Assembly (NCBI RefSeq): GCF_044386045.1 | Contig: NZ_JBISCD010000039.1 | Location: 248,001-312,000, forward strand | Length of the DNA stretch: 64,000 nt | Direction of reading: 5' to 3' | From: Thalassobellus sediminis | GTDB lineage: Bacteria > Bacteroidota > Bacteroidia > Flavobacteriales > Flavobacteriaceae | Shown: positions 52,609 to 61,430 of the stretch, in pieces | Position numbering within the stretch: position 1 is the stretch's first letter | How the letters are laid out: each line of letters begins with the position of its first letter | Made by a program: the position numbers and the translations under genes | The notes under the pieces: generated by a model | The model's input: the letters and a program-made list of their open reading frames with translations, nothing else | What the model was told of the DNA's origin: nothing | Database searches by the model: none

Positions 52609-53913
52609 TTACTGAGGATTACAAGCTTTTAAAGAGCCTATAATTAAAAATAAAAGATACGTAATTGTTATATAGGCTATATATTTATATGAACCTAAAG
52701 TTGTAAATGAATAACTAAATAAACTAGGAGCAATTGCACTTGCGATGACTAAAAAACTCATCACCTTACCTGTTATTGCTCCTAAATATTTTCTTCCGTA
52801 ATACCGTGGACATGTAACTGCATTTACTACTGCAAACAGCCCTCCAAGTATTCCTAAACCAATTATTAATAAATAAACACCTATTGGACTGGAAAGAAAT
52901 AACAATCCTAACGAAGCTAGTATTCCACTAGCTTGCATGATGTATAAATAGATTTTATGGTGAATATAATCACTTAAAATATTGCAAAGTGTAGATACTG
53001 AAATAGCTATTATTGAAATTGGCACAAAAATAGCAATAGCTTGTGATTTAGAATAATCCTGACTAGCAAAGACTGACACCACATGAAAGGTAAAACCTGT
53101 TATAAAGAAACTATTAAATGCTAAGGTTAAACTAATCATCCAGAAGGCTCTTGTTGTTTTTGCTTCTATTAATGTGAAGTTTTTTTCTACTTTTTCTTTT
53201 GTTGTAATGGTTTTTACACTTTTAATATTTCCATCAGGTTTTAAATTAAAATCTTCAGGCCTATTTCTATAAAATTGAATGATGCAAATACTAAAAACAA
53301 ATAAACAAAAAGCTAGTATTTGCCAACTCATTTCCCAACCATTATTATCAATAAGTTTACTAATTAAAATTGGAGAAACCGAAAAACCTAAAGAAACAGT
53401 AATACTACTTATAGAGTTTACTTTACCCCTATTTTTATCAAACCAGATCATAATCATATTACGAGATGCCATAGTTAAAACACCTTGACCACAGAACCTT
53501 ATGAATAAAAACAAGATAGACATTAATGCAAAAGGTACTACCCAAGACTGTAAATCTATTAAAGATTTTAATTCCTCACTTATTTCAACGGAAACCGAAC
53601 ATAATAGTAATGATACTCCTAAAAAAAGCGCCGCAAAAAACGCAACATATCGAGCACCATAAGTGTCAAATAACACACCAGCTCTTGCTACAAAAAACGC
53701 ACTTAAAAGGGTGCCAATCATGTAAGCATTACTAAATTGGTTTCTAGTAAGCCCCAGTGCGTTTTTTAAAGGATCTGTAAATACAGAAACGCCTACTGTT
53801 TGACCTGGAATACTTGCTAATACACCAATACTTCCAACAACTAATACAATATAGCCGTAATAAAATGGTGATTTATTTGGATTGATTAAAGAAAATCTAT
53901 TCGTTTTCAGCAT
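52609..53913 (-). CDS. MFS transporter
   Basis: 434 residues with about twelve membrane segments in two six-helix halves; a central cytoplasmic loop (about 210-235) is basic. GYIVLVVGSIGVLASIPGQTVGVSVF and the following A-R-G-V-L-F-D-T-Y-G-A-R loop match the oxalate/formate-antiporter-like subfamily. Substrate unknown. Convergent with glnB, ten bases apart. Confidence 0.85.
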   Translation of the reverse strand: MLKTNRFSLINPNKSPFYYGYIVLVVGSIGVLASIPGQTVGVSVFTDPLKNALGLTRNQFSNAYMIGTLLSAFFVARAGVLFDTYGARYVAFFAALFLGVSLLLCSVSVEISEELKSLIDLQSWVVPFALMSILFLFIRFCGQGVLTMASRNMIMIWFDKNRGKVNSISSITVSLGFSVSPILISKLIDNNGWEMSWQILAFCLFVFSICIIQFYRNRPEDFNLKPDGNIKSVKTITTKEKVEKNFTLIEAKTTRAFWMISLTLAFNSFFITGFTFHVVSVFASQDYSKSQAIAIFVPISIIAISVSTLCNILSDYIHHKIYLYIMQASGILASLGLLFLSSPIGVYLLIIGLGILGGLFAVVNAVTCPRYYGRKYLGAITGKVMSFLVIASAIAPSLFSYSFTTLGSYKYIAYITITYLLFLIIGSLKACNPQ

Positions 53914-53972
53914 ATATATAGATAGATGTTACATCTATTTTAAATTATTATGAATACAACAATTTTGAATTT

Positions 53973-55016
53973 TTAAAGAATTTCATTAATTACTTTAAAC
54001 CAATCTTCAATATTCGATTTATTAGTATTCAAGGCTATACTTCCATTGCCATAGGGTGCATAAATATTTTCATTTGTAATAGAGAAGAAACCAACGGTTG
54101 GTGTTAACGAAGCACTTGCTAAGTGCATGACACCATTATCGGCTGCTAAAAAAACAGATGCATTTTTTATGATGGCTCCCATTTCTCGAATGTCTTTACT
54201 GTAGAAATTTGGTGCTTTGAAATTGATTTTTGAAATATTTTCAATAGGCAACATTTCTATAATATTATAATTAGGAAACTCTTTTTGTAAACGCTCATAA
54301 AAAGTTAACCACCAAGCTTCAGAATAGCACTTATCGCCTGTGGCATTGGTGTATATGCAAATGGTTTTTCTATCGTTTTTAATAATTTCATCTAAAATTT
54401 TCTTACCATTAGAAAGTTCAGAATCGTTCAATTTTATATCTAATAAAGGTACTTGATTTTCATTTTTAGGAAATCCTATTTTAGCTAAGTAATCTCTCAA
54501 ATTATAAACAGGATACTTTGAAATGTGCTGGTAATCTTTATGCAGCTTCGCAATATCTTCATTTGCTTCGCCAAAAATTTTTATGGAAGCTTTGGCTAAG
54601 TTTGTTAATAATCTTCCAGAAGATGAGTTTTTATCACCATTAATTACTAAATCGTAGGTTTCTTTTTTTATTGATAACCATGACTTTGCATATTTAAATA
54701 AGTTACTAAATGGTTTTCTAGGAAGCTGAATTATTTTATCAATTTCTGCATAATTTTCAAAAACAGGATACGCAACACCACCTTTAACAAACAAATCTAT
54801 TTTACAACCAGGAAACGTATTAATCACTTCTTGTACAATAGGCGTTAATAAAAGTTGATTACCTAATCTATGGTTAGGTCTAATAATTAAAACTCGTTTT
54901 ATGTCTGATGCATTAAGAGAACCTATTTTTGGTTCAGAATAAGAACTACCAATATTTTTAGTAAGACTGTGCGTAATTTTTCTTCTTATGCTATTAATAC
55001 GTTTTGAAAAACTCAT
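53973..55016 (-). CDS. Glycosyltransferase family 9 (heptosyltransferase-like)
   Basis: 347 residues from ATG at 55016; the frame runs 20 codons further to a GTG, but the upstream part looks untypical. Family motifs: RVLIIRPNHRLGNQLLLTPIVQEV, then the ADP-heptose binding-like region ICIYTNATGDKCYSEAWW and ADNGVMHLASAS. It likely adds a sugar to lipopolysaccharide core or another envelope glycan. Confidence 0.82.
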   Translation of the reverse strand: MSFSKRINSIRRKITHSLTKNIGSSYSEPKIGSLNASDIKRVLIIRPNHRLGNQLLLTPIVQEVINTFPGCKIDLFVKGGVAYPVFENYAEIDKIIQLPRKPFSNLFKYAKSWLSIKKETYDLVINGDKNSSSGRLLTNLAKASIKIFGEANEDIAKLHKDYQHISKYPVYNLRDYLAKIGFPKNENQVPLLDIKLNDSELSNGKKILDEIIKNDRKTICIYTNATGDKCYSEAWWLTFYERLQKEFPNYNIIEMLPIENISKINFKAPNFYSKDIREMGAIIKNASVFLAADNGVMHLASASLTPTVGFFSITNENIYAPYGNGSIALNTNKSNIEDWFKVINEIL

Positions 55017-55206
55017 TATAAATGCTGTTATATAAAGCGTGTAAAAGTACAAATACAGATGGTGGTAGGCAAACACAATACATGCACTTTAACTTATTTA
55101 ATTATTTTTTATAACTATATGCAACCTTTTACTTTTTTATTTGTCTATAATAGTAACTTAAAAAATAAAACTATTTTTAAGACGAATTAAAGCTAGCGTA
55201 ATTTAA

Positions 55207-55749
55207 TTGGAAACCAACATTTTATATACACATAGAGAGCTTGTAGAAAACAGCAAGTTAGGTGATAGAAAAGCACAATATAAATTGTATGAGCTCTATG
55301 TAGACGCTATGTATAATGTTAGTATGCGCATGATGCATATTAGAGAGGATGCCGAAGATGTTGTGCAAGATAGTTTTATTGAGGCTTTTAATAATTTATC
55401 CTCATTTAGATATGAAAGTACATTTGGCTCATGGTTAAAGCGTATCGTAGTAAACAAGAGTATTAATTGTTTGAAGAAGAAAAAGATACCTGTTGTATCT
55501 ATTGAAAATGAAATGTATCATATAAAATCTGATGATATTGAAGAAGAAGCTTCAGCAATGGATATAAAAAAGGTTATTGCAGGTATAGGACTCCTGCCCT
55601 CTGGGTATCAGCAAATAATAAACTTGTATTTAATTGAAGGTTATGATCATGGTGAGATTTCAGAAATATTAGATATAACTACATCTACTTCTAAATCTCA
55701 ATACCACAGAGCAAAGAAAAAATTAATTGAAATTATAAAGACATTATGA
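55207..55749 (+). CDS. ECF-type RNA polymerase sigma factor
   Basis: 180 residues starting at a TTG (55207) directly after an in-frame TAA; no ATG is available before residue 37, and the N-terminal HRELVENSKLGDRKAQYKLYELY is needed for sigma region 2, so TTG is the likely start. Region 2 has EDAEDVVQDSFIEAFNNLSSF and region 4 HGEISEILDITTSTSKSQYHRAKKKL. It probably directs expression of the envelope genes that follow; its stop overlaps the next start (ATGA). Confidence 0.88.
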   Translation: METNILYTHRELVENSKLGDRKAQYKLYELYVDAMYNVSMRMMHIREDAEDVVQDSFIEAFNNLSSFRYESTFGSWLKRIVVNKSINCLKKKKIPVVSIENEMYHIKSDDIEEEASAMDIKKVIAGIGLLPSGYQQIINLYLIEGYDHGEISEILDITTSTSKSQYHRAKKKLIEIIKTL

Positions 55750-56294
55750 TGGATGATTTTGAAAAAAGCATAAAAGAGAATAGACTTCTTTTTGATGAGC
55801 ATAAAGCCGACAGAAGTAAGCTTTGGGCAAATATTGAATCTAAATTAGATGAACCAGAAGCTAAACCTAAGGTTATAAAACTATGGCAAAAGCCCATATT
55901 TAGAGTCGCTGCTACTATTATAATTGCTTTAGGATTGTTTTCTTTAGTAAACACCATAAACACTAATGGAGGTGATCAACAGAATGGTTTTGCTAATCAA
56001 GAATTAAATGATATTGATGCGCATTATAAAGGTTTGGTAGCCTACCAAGTTAAATTGGTTGACAAGAATACTCAATTATCTCCTAAAGAGAAAAAACAAT
56101 TTTTGTCTTTTATCGATGAATTAGATGTTGAATACGAAGCACTAAAAATAGAACTAAATAAAAATTTAGATAGTGAAATTATTTTAGAAGCTATTGTAAT
56201 TAACTATAAGAAAAGAATAGAATTAATAGAGAACTTATTAAAGCAAATTAACAGTTCTAAAAAAATAGATGATGAAGAAGCATACACTTTATAA
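55746..56294 (+). CDS. Probable anti-sigma factor (single-pass membrane protein)
   Basis: 182 residues: cytoplasmic N-terminus (1-52), one membrane segment (about 54-70, RVAATIIIALGLFSLVNTI), and a helical periplasmic part rich in Lys and Glu. It overlaps the sigma gene by four bases and the next gene by 26 bases. By position and topology it is the anti-sigma factor for the upstream ECF sigma; no zinc-anti-sigma HxxxCxxC motif is seen. Confidence 0.7.
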   Translation: MMDDFEKSIKENRLLFDEHKADRSKLWANIESKLDEPEAKPKVIKLWQKPIFRVAATIIIALGLFSLVNTINTNGGDQQNGFANQELNDIDAHYKGLVAYQVKLVDKNTQLSPKEKKQFLSFIDELDVEYEALKIELNKNLDSEIILEAIVINYKKRIELIENLLKQINSSKKIDDEEAYTL

Positions 56295-57360
56295 AAAAAT
56301 AGCACTACTAATCCTAGTATTAGTAAGCTACTCAATACAGTCTCAGGAAATAGTGACGAAAAAAATTGAGAAAACCTTTAAAATGACGAATGCCGGTGAA
56401 TTACATTTAGATAATAAATACGGTAATGTAATAATTTCTGGTTGGGAAGAAAACAAAGCATCTGTAGTTATTGATATAAAAGTAAATAATAAGAAAAAAG
56501 AAAATGCAAAAGCGCTTATTGATAGAATTATAGCAGACATAAAAAACGCAGGTGATTTTGTGAGCATTACTTCAGAAATATCAGAAAAAAACACCAGCTT
56601 CTTTTCTAGATATTTTAACAAAGTTAATCCGTTTGAGTTTGATAAAAGCAATGTGGAAATTAACTATAAAATATACTTGCCTATTAATGCAGAAATAGAT
56701 GTTACTAATAAATTTGGAGATATTGTTATTGATAATTGGACTGGTAAATTAAAAGCCAACTTAGAGCATGGCGATTTATGGCTTAATGATGCTGTATCCA
56801 ATGCTAATATTATTATGAAATTTGGCAAACTAAGAGCAAAATCGATTATATATGGAACCGTTAACATAAAAAATGGCGACATAGATATTGAAAACTCTAA
56901 AAACTTACTTTTAAAAACTAGTGGTAGTAATATAGAAATAAATACGGTTACTAATTTAGAACTCTATTCTAGTAAAGACGAAATAGCTATTGAATATGTA
57001 GGAGATATTACAGGTGAACTTTCTTTTTCAAAAGTTACTGCTCAAAATGTTGAAGATAAAATTAGTTTACTGATGAGTGTTGCAGATTTAAGAGTTTTTA
57101 AAATAAATCAATCAGATGCTATGGTTGATATCAATCAAGAATCATCAGACATTCATATAAACATTACGGGTCTATCATTTAAGTTTAATGCTACTTTAGA
57201 GCAAGGCTTATTAAGGTTACCTAAAACATTTTCAAATGTTAAAAGTAAAGTCATTAACAAAAGTGAAAGGCTTAGAGAAATTACAGCCAATTATGGGAAC
57301 TTAAAAAAAGGTGTCTTTTCTTTTGCAGGAAAAAAAGGTGTTATTGTTTTAAATGAATAA
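56269..57360 (+). CDS. DUF4097-like exported beta-repeat protein
   Basis: 363 residues with a signal peptide (about 1-25, ending IQSQ). The rest is a beta-helix-like run (KYGNVIISGWEENKASVVIDIKV, FGDIVIDNWTGKLKANLEHGDLWLNDA, YGTVNIKNGDIDIENSKN) typical of DUF4097/DUF2807 adhesin-like proteins that often accompany ECF sigma operons. Start at ATG 56269 or 56272. Function unknown, likely cell-surface. Confidence 0.72.
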   Translation: MMKKHTLYKKIALLILVLVSYSIQSQEIVTKKIEKTFKMTNAGELHLDNKYGNVIISGWEENKASVVIDIKVNNKKKENAKALIDRIIADIKNAGDFVSITSEISEKNTSFFSRYFNKVNPFEFDKSNVEINYKIYLPINAEIDVTNKFGDIVIDNWTGKLKANLEHGDLWLNDAVSNANIIMKFGKLRAKSIIYGTVNIKNGDIDIENSKNLLLKTSGSNIEINTVTNLELYSSKDEIAIEYVGDITGELSFSKVTAQNVEDKISLLMSVADLRVFKINQSDAMVDINQESSDIHINITGLSFKFNATLEQGLLRLPKTFSNVKSKVINKSERLREITANYGNLKKGVFSFAGKKGVIVLNE

Positions 57361-57474
57361 CAAAGGCTTTATAACTTATTTTATCTAAAACATATAAAAA
57401 TAATCAATTAAATGCAGCCTTTTAAAAGTTGTGTTGTCTATACTAATAACAATTACCAAAAAATTAATCAAATC

Positions 57475-58149
57475 ATGAAAAATTATAAACTAATATTCTT
57501 AATAATTCTAACTTTCTATTTCAGCAATTTACAGGCACAAGAACAAGGTAAATCTGATAGTGATTATATTGAGTTTAACGACAGGAAAAATACGGTACAC
57601 GGTGTATATGTAGGATTAGGTATGTACTCTGGTAAAATACATGGAGCAGATACATATTTAGCAGATTTTAAAATTGCTTATGTAGCCAATCAACAATTTG
57701 AAGTTGGTTTTGTTGGAGTTGGTTTTTATTCCGATTTAAATAAGCGCGGATTAGATTTTAATAATAGAGATTTAGTAGGTGCTTATGGTGGATTACATTT
57801 AGAACCTATTTTATTTGGAAAATCATTATTAAGTGTATCTTTTCCTGTGCTTATTGGAGGAGGTGGTATCGTTTTACTAGATGAAAATGATATAGAGGAT
57901 GTAGAAATAGAAGATGACGAATGGCAAGCTGTTTTTGTTGTAGAACCTGGTATTAATGTCTTATTTAATTTATCTAGATATGTACAACTAGAAGCTGGAG
58001 TTAAATACCGTTTTTCTAGTAAAATAGATTTAAATCCTGATTATGACTTTAATAATATTAATGGCTTTTCAGCTGGTGTAGGTATTAAAATTGGTGTGTT
58101 TAATATGGGGAGAAACCGATATAAAAAAAATATAACAGATGAAAATTAA
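57475..58149 (+). CDS. Outer-membrane beta-barrel-like protein
   Basis: 224 residues from ATG 57475; the frame extends to an ATG at 57412, but the signal peptide (MKNYKLIFLIILTFYFSNLQAQ) begins at 57475. Alternating beta-strand pattern with GVYVGLGMYSG, QFEVGFVGVGFYSDLN and SVSFPVLIGGGGIVLL suggests an eight-stranded barrel. Part of the ECF sigma operon. Confidence 0.7.
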   Translation: MKNYKLIFLIILTFYFSNLQAQEQGKSDSDYIEFNDRKNTVHGVYVGLGMYSGKIHGADTYLADFKIAYVANQQFEVGFVGVGFYSDLNKRGLDFNNRDLVGAYGGLHLEPILFGKSLLSVSFPVLIGGGGIVLLDENDIEDVEIEDDEWQAVFVVEPGINVLFNLSRYVQLEAGVKYRFSSKIDLNPDYDFNNINGFSAGVGIKIGVFNMGRNRYKKNITDEN

Positions 58150-58294
58150 AAAACTAAGTGATAAAATAAATTCTGTTCATGTTATTTCAAAAAACAACAA
58201 AGTATTTGTAAAATCGGAAGCGAACGAATGGTTTCCTATAAATTTTCAATGGATTCCAATTACAGGGCTTAATGATGCAATGAAACAAATATAA
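58139..58294 (+). CDS. Possible small protein, 51 aa
   Basis: ATG at 58139 overlaps the previous stop by 11 bases and the frame runs 51 codons to TAA at 58292-58294. Composition is compatible with coding (MKIKKLSDKINSVHVI... and a Trp-Phe-Pro, Trp-Ile-Pro pair). No family recognised. The overlap with the upstream gene favours real translation, but chance is not excluded. Confidence 0.4.
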   Translation: MKIKKLSDKINSVHVISKNNKVFVKSEANEWFPINFQWIPITGLNDAMKQI

Positions 58295-58361
58295 AGGCGA
58301 ATTAAATATGACCATATGAATCATTAAATAAAAAATCATCAATCAATCAAAAACAATCAAA

Positions 58362-59090
58362 ATGAAAACGAACAGATTAGTAATTATAATAGCCATTATA
58401 GTGTTAACTTTAAACTCATGTAGTGTAGACTCCATTAGAGTTTCAGTAAATGATACAATTACTTATAAAGATATTCCAGTTTCAGAATACAATACTCTTG
58501 AAATATCTAACAATTTTAAAGCATTTGTAACATTCTCTGATACTGAAGAATCTATTAAAATTGAAACTAATGAAAACCTTCAAGATTTAGTTATTGCTAC
58601 AATTAAGAACAATAAACTTACCGTAAAATTAAAAAACAATATACATATTAATGGCTCAGCCACTCTAAATGTTTATATCACTACAAAGTCTATTACAGAA
58701 TTTAAAGTAGCAGCAGATTCAAAAATATATCTAGAAAATACTTTAGTTGAAGATGATGTAAACATTCAGGTTACTGCAGATAGTTTTTTCTCTGGTGAAG
58801 TAGATATCAATAATTTAGAACTCAAATTATCAGCTGATGCAAAAGCGGATTTATATGGTAGTACTTCTCTATTAAAAACGAATCTTTCAGCAGATGCTAA
58901 ACTTTCTGATTATGATTTAGTTGTTGAAGATTTAATAATTGACATGGCAGCAGATTGTGATGCCAATATAACTGTAACCAATACTATTGATATTGACGCT
59001 ACAGCAGACTGTGTTTTACGTTATAAAGGAAATGCAGATATTATTCGTAAGCATTTAACAGCCAATTCTAGAATTAAAAAAATGGATTAA
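58362..59090 (+). CDS. DUF2807 (GIN-domain) lipoprotein
   Basis: 242 residues with lipobox LNSC (Cys20). The GIN domain shows repeating FKAFVTFSDTEESIKIETNENLQDLV and DLIIDMAADCDANITVTNTIDIDATADCVLRYKG units, as in putative auto-transporter adhesin head proteins. It ends the series of surface-type genes after the sigma factor. Confidence 0.8.
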   Translation: MKTNRLVIIIAIIVLTLNSCSVDSIRVSVNDTITYKDIPVSEYNTLEISNNFKAFVTFSDTEESIKIETNENLQDLVIATIKNNKLTVKLKNNIHINGSATLNVYITTKSITEFKVAADSKIYLENTLVEDDVNIQVTADSFFSGEVDINNLELKLSADAKADLYGSTSLLKTNLSADAKLSDYDLVVEDLIIDMAADCDANITVTNTIDIDATADCVLRYKGNADIIRKHLTANSRIKKMD

Positions 59091-59932
59091 TTTTTAGTTC
59101 TACCCTTATACCAAATATTCAAAACCATACCTCCTATAATCAATGCGATACCTAAGAGATTCCAAAACGTGTATATTTCACTAAATAAAAGGACTCCTAA
59201 AGAAGCTGTAAAAATAACTTCAACGTATTTTATAGGAGCTATTAGGTTTGTTGTAGCACTCTGAAAAGCTTTGGTCATAAATATTTGACCTATATAACCA
59301 AATACACCTAAACTAGATAAGAATAACCATTCTGTTTCTTTAGGTGTTACCCAATTGCCTATGGAAAGCACACCACCTAAAACAGTAGCAATAACCATAA
59401 AGTAATTAACAATAACTACTGGGTGCTCACTATTACCAATTTTACTTATAATAACGTAAACTAAACCACTAAGAACAGATGCTAGTAGCACAAGTAATAA
59501 TCCAGTAGAATGTAATTGTGTATCTAAGCCTTTTAAAACAAGCACTCCAAAAAATGAAATAATAAAAAATAACCATTGCAATGGTTTTATTTTTTCACGT
59601 AATAAAAGAACAGCAAAAATAGCAGCAAATATAGGTGCTAAATACCTTAAAGATACTGCAGTACCAACAGACAGATACTTAACAGACATAAAAAACAACA
59701 ACATAGAAGTTGCACCTGTTATAGCTCGTAAAACAAGAAGTTTACTCTTTTTTGCTATAATTGGAATTTTATTTTTTATTAGAAATCCAAAGGTAAAAAA
59801 TAGCGAACCTAAAGATCTAAAAAATACTATTTGATACGAGTTAACATCCTTTAAATACTTAACCGTAGCATTCATACATGCAAATGCTAAAGTGCTAATT
59901 AGCATGAATTTTATAGCTTTTTTAGCGTCCAA
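59087..59932 (-). CDS. EamA/DMT-superfamily transporter
   Basis: 281 residues, ten membrane segments in two EamA repeats. The start is set at TTG 59932 (DAKKAIKFMLISTLAFACMN), which overlaps the stop of the upstream EamA gene by 11 bases; a GTG at 59977 would overlap by 56 bases and an ATG at 59905 would cut the first helix. Substrate unknown. Confidence 0.75.
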   Translation of the reverse strand: MDAKKAIKFMLISTLAFACMNATVKYLKDVNSYQIVFFRSLGSLFFTFGFLIKNKIPIIAKKSKLLVLRAITGATSMLLFFMSVKYLSVGTAVSLRYLAPIFAAIFAVLLLREKIKPLQWLFFIISFFGVLVLKGLDTQLHSTGLLLVLLASVLSGLVYVIISKIGNSEHPVVIVNYFMVIATVLGGVLSIGNWVTPKETEWLFLSSLGVFGYIGQIFMTKAFQSATTNLIAPIKYVEVIFTASLGVLLFSEIYTFWNLLGIALIIGGMVLNIWYKGRTKN

Positions 59933-60836
59933 TACTTCTAGGTTTAAATTTTCGCTTAGAATTAATAAAATAAACACCTGTTAACAGTACAATTGCTGCA
60001 ATTATAGATTGTGTTGTAATTTGTTCATTTAAAATCCACCATCCTAAAATTAATGCAATAATAGGATTAACATACGTAGATGTTGCTACCTTTTCAGGGG
60101 AAACAACTTTTAGCAAATAATTAAAAGCTGTAAACGCAATAATACTTCCAAATATAATAAGCACTAATATAGACCATTGTACATTAGAACTCCATGTAGA
60201 AGGCAAAGTCCAAGTTTCTCCAAAACAAACACTTGCTATTGCTAGCATAATACCGCCAGTAAGCATTTGGTAACCTGTATTTACAAAATAGTTTGATGGC
60301 AAATTTGCTTTTCCAACAAATAAGCTACCGTAAGCCCAACTAATCATACAAACAAAAATCATAATCATTCCAGTAATTTGACCTTCTTGACTAATGAGTT
60401 GTTTTTGACTTACCAAAAGATAAATACCAAAAAAACCTAATACAACGCCTATATAAGACATTGCTGATATTTTTTTTCCTTGCAGAATACGCATTAAGAT
60501 AAGAACAACTAATGGTTGTGCAGAAATTTCTAAAGCAGTAAAACCACTATCAACATATTTAAGTGCCCATACAACAATGCCATTTCCAAAGGTTAAAAAT
60601 AAGAAACCTGCTATAATCGCATTTTTAAATTGCTCTTTAGTTATTGAAATATCAACCTTTAAAATTTTTGCAATTATAAAAATAATAATACCGGCAACTA
60701 AAAATCGTATAGATGCTAGTTTAAAAGGAGGTAATTCGGTAACCGCTATTTTATTAAGTAAATAGGTTGATCCCCAAATAACATATATTGCAAAAAAGGC
60801 TAATGCAATTGTAATTGTTTTTCGAGATACACCCAT
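59922..60836 (-). CDS. EamA/DMT-superfamily transporter
   Basis: 304 residues with two EamA repeats: FFAIYVIWGSTYLLNKIAV near the N-terminus and VYFINSKRKFKPRSIGR at the end. It resembles the YedA/RhaT-like branch. It overlaps the next EamA gene, so the two different transporters are expressed together, perhaps as partners. Confidence 0.82.
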   Translation of the reverse strand: MGVSRKTITIALAFFAIYVIWGSTYLLNKIAVTELPPFKLASIRFLVAGIIIFIIAKILKVDISITKEQFKNAIIAGFLFLTFGNGIVVWALKYVDSGFTALEISAQPLVVLILMRILQGKKISAMSYIGVVLGFFGIYLLVSQKQLISQEGQITGMIMIFVCMISWAYGSLFVGKANLPSNYFVNTGYQMLTGGIMLAIASVCFGETWTLPSTWSSNVQWSILVLIIFGSIIAFTAFNYLLKVVSPEKVATSTYVNPIIALILGWWILNEQITTQSIIAAIVLLTGVYFINSKRKFKPRSIGR

Positions 60837-60882
60837 TTTAAAAAATAAGGGTTAATAAAATATAATTTCTAAAAGAAAATGA

Positions 60883-61335
60883 TTAAATCTTTTTTACACG
60901 AACGGCATTCATTCCTTTTTGTCCGCGCTCTAATTCGTAAGTAACTTTGTCGTTTTCCTCAATAGGTTCAAGGACACCACTAACATGTACAAAATATTTT
61001 TCTTGATTGATGCTATCTATGATAAAACCAAATCCTTTAGAATGATCGAAAAAAGAAACTTTACCTTCTTTGTTTGCTGGCTCTTCTTCTTCTCTATCTT
61101 CTTTTTTAGGAATTCCTAACTCAATACTCTCAGCTTCAACTTTTTCACGCATTGCTGGATCTGGTGGCGTATCGGTTAAATTTCCATTAAAATCTACATA
61201 AGCAAATTGAATACCTTGTGGGTTTTCTTTAGCTTCAGCTCTACGAGCTTCTTTCTTTTTTTGCTTTTCCTCTCTCTTTTTTAAGCGTTTTTTTTCTTTT
61301 TCTATTTTGTTAAATGTTACTTGCGATTTAGCCAT
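60883..61335 (-). CDS. Cold-shock-domain protein with long basic N-terminal tail
   Basis: 150 residues. Residues 10-37 are a highly charged Lys/Arg/Glu coiled-coil-like tail; the cold-shock domain is at about 87-150 (GKVSFFDHSKGFGFIID and KYFVHVSG). Such fusions are common in Bacteroidota; RNA binding is likely. It is distinct from the short CspA at 40512. Confidence 0.8.
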   Translation of the reverse strand: MAKSQVTFNKIEKEKKRLKKREEKQKKKEARRAEAKENPQGIQFAYVDFNGNLTDTPPDPAMREKVEAESIELGIPKKEDREEEEPANKEGKVSFFDHSKGFGFIIDSINQEKYFVHVSGVLEPIEENDKVTYELERGQKGMNAVRVKKI

Positions 61336-61430
61336 AGTTTACGTAAAATATTTTTTTTAAATTCAGAACGTAAAGATACGCCTTATTTTAAGGATGTTAT
61401 AATATTATTTAAGCTAAATTACTAAGTTTC

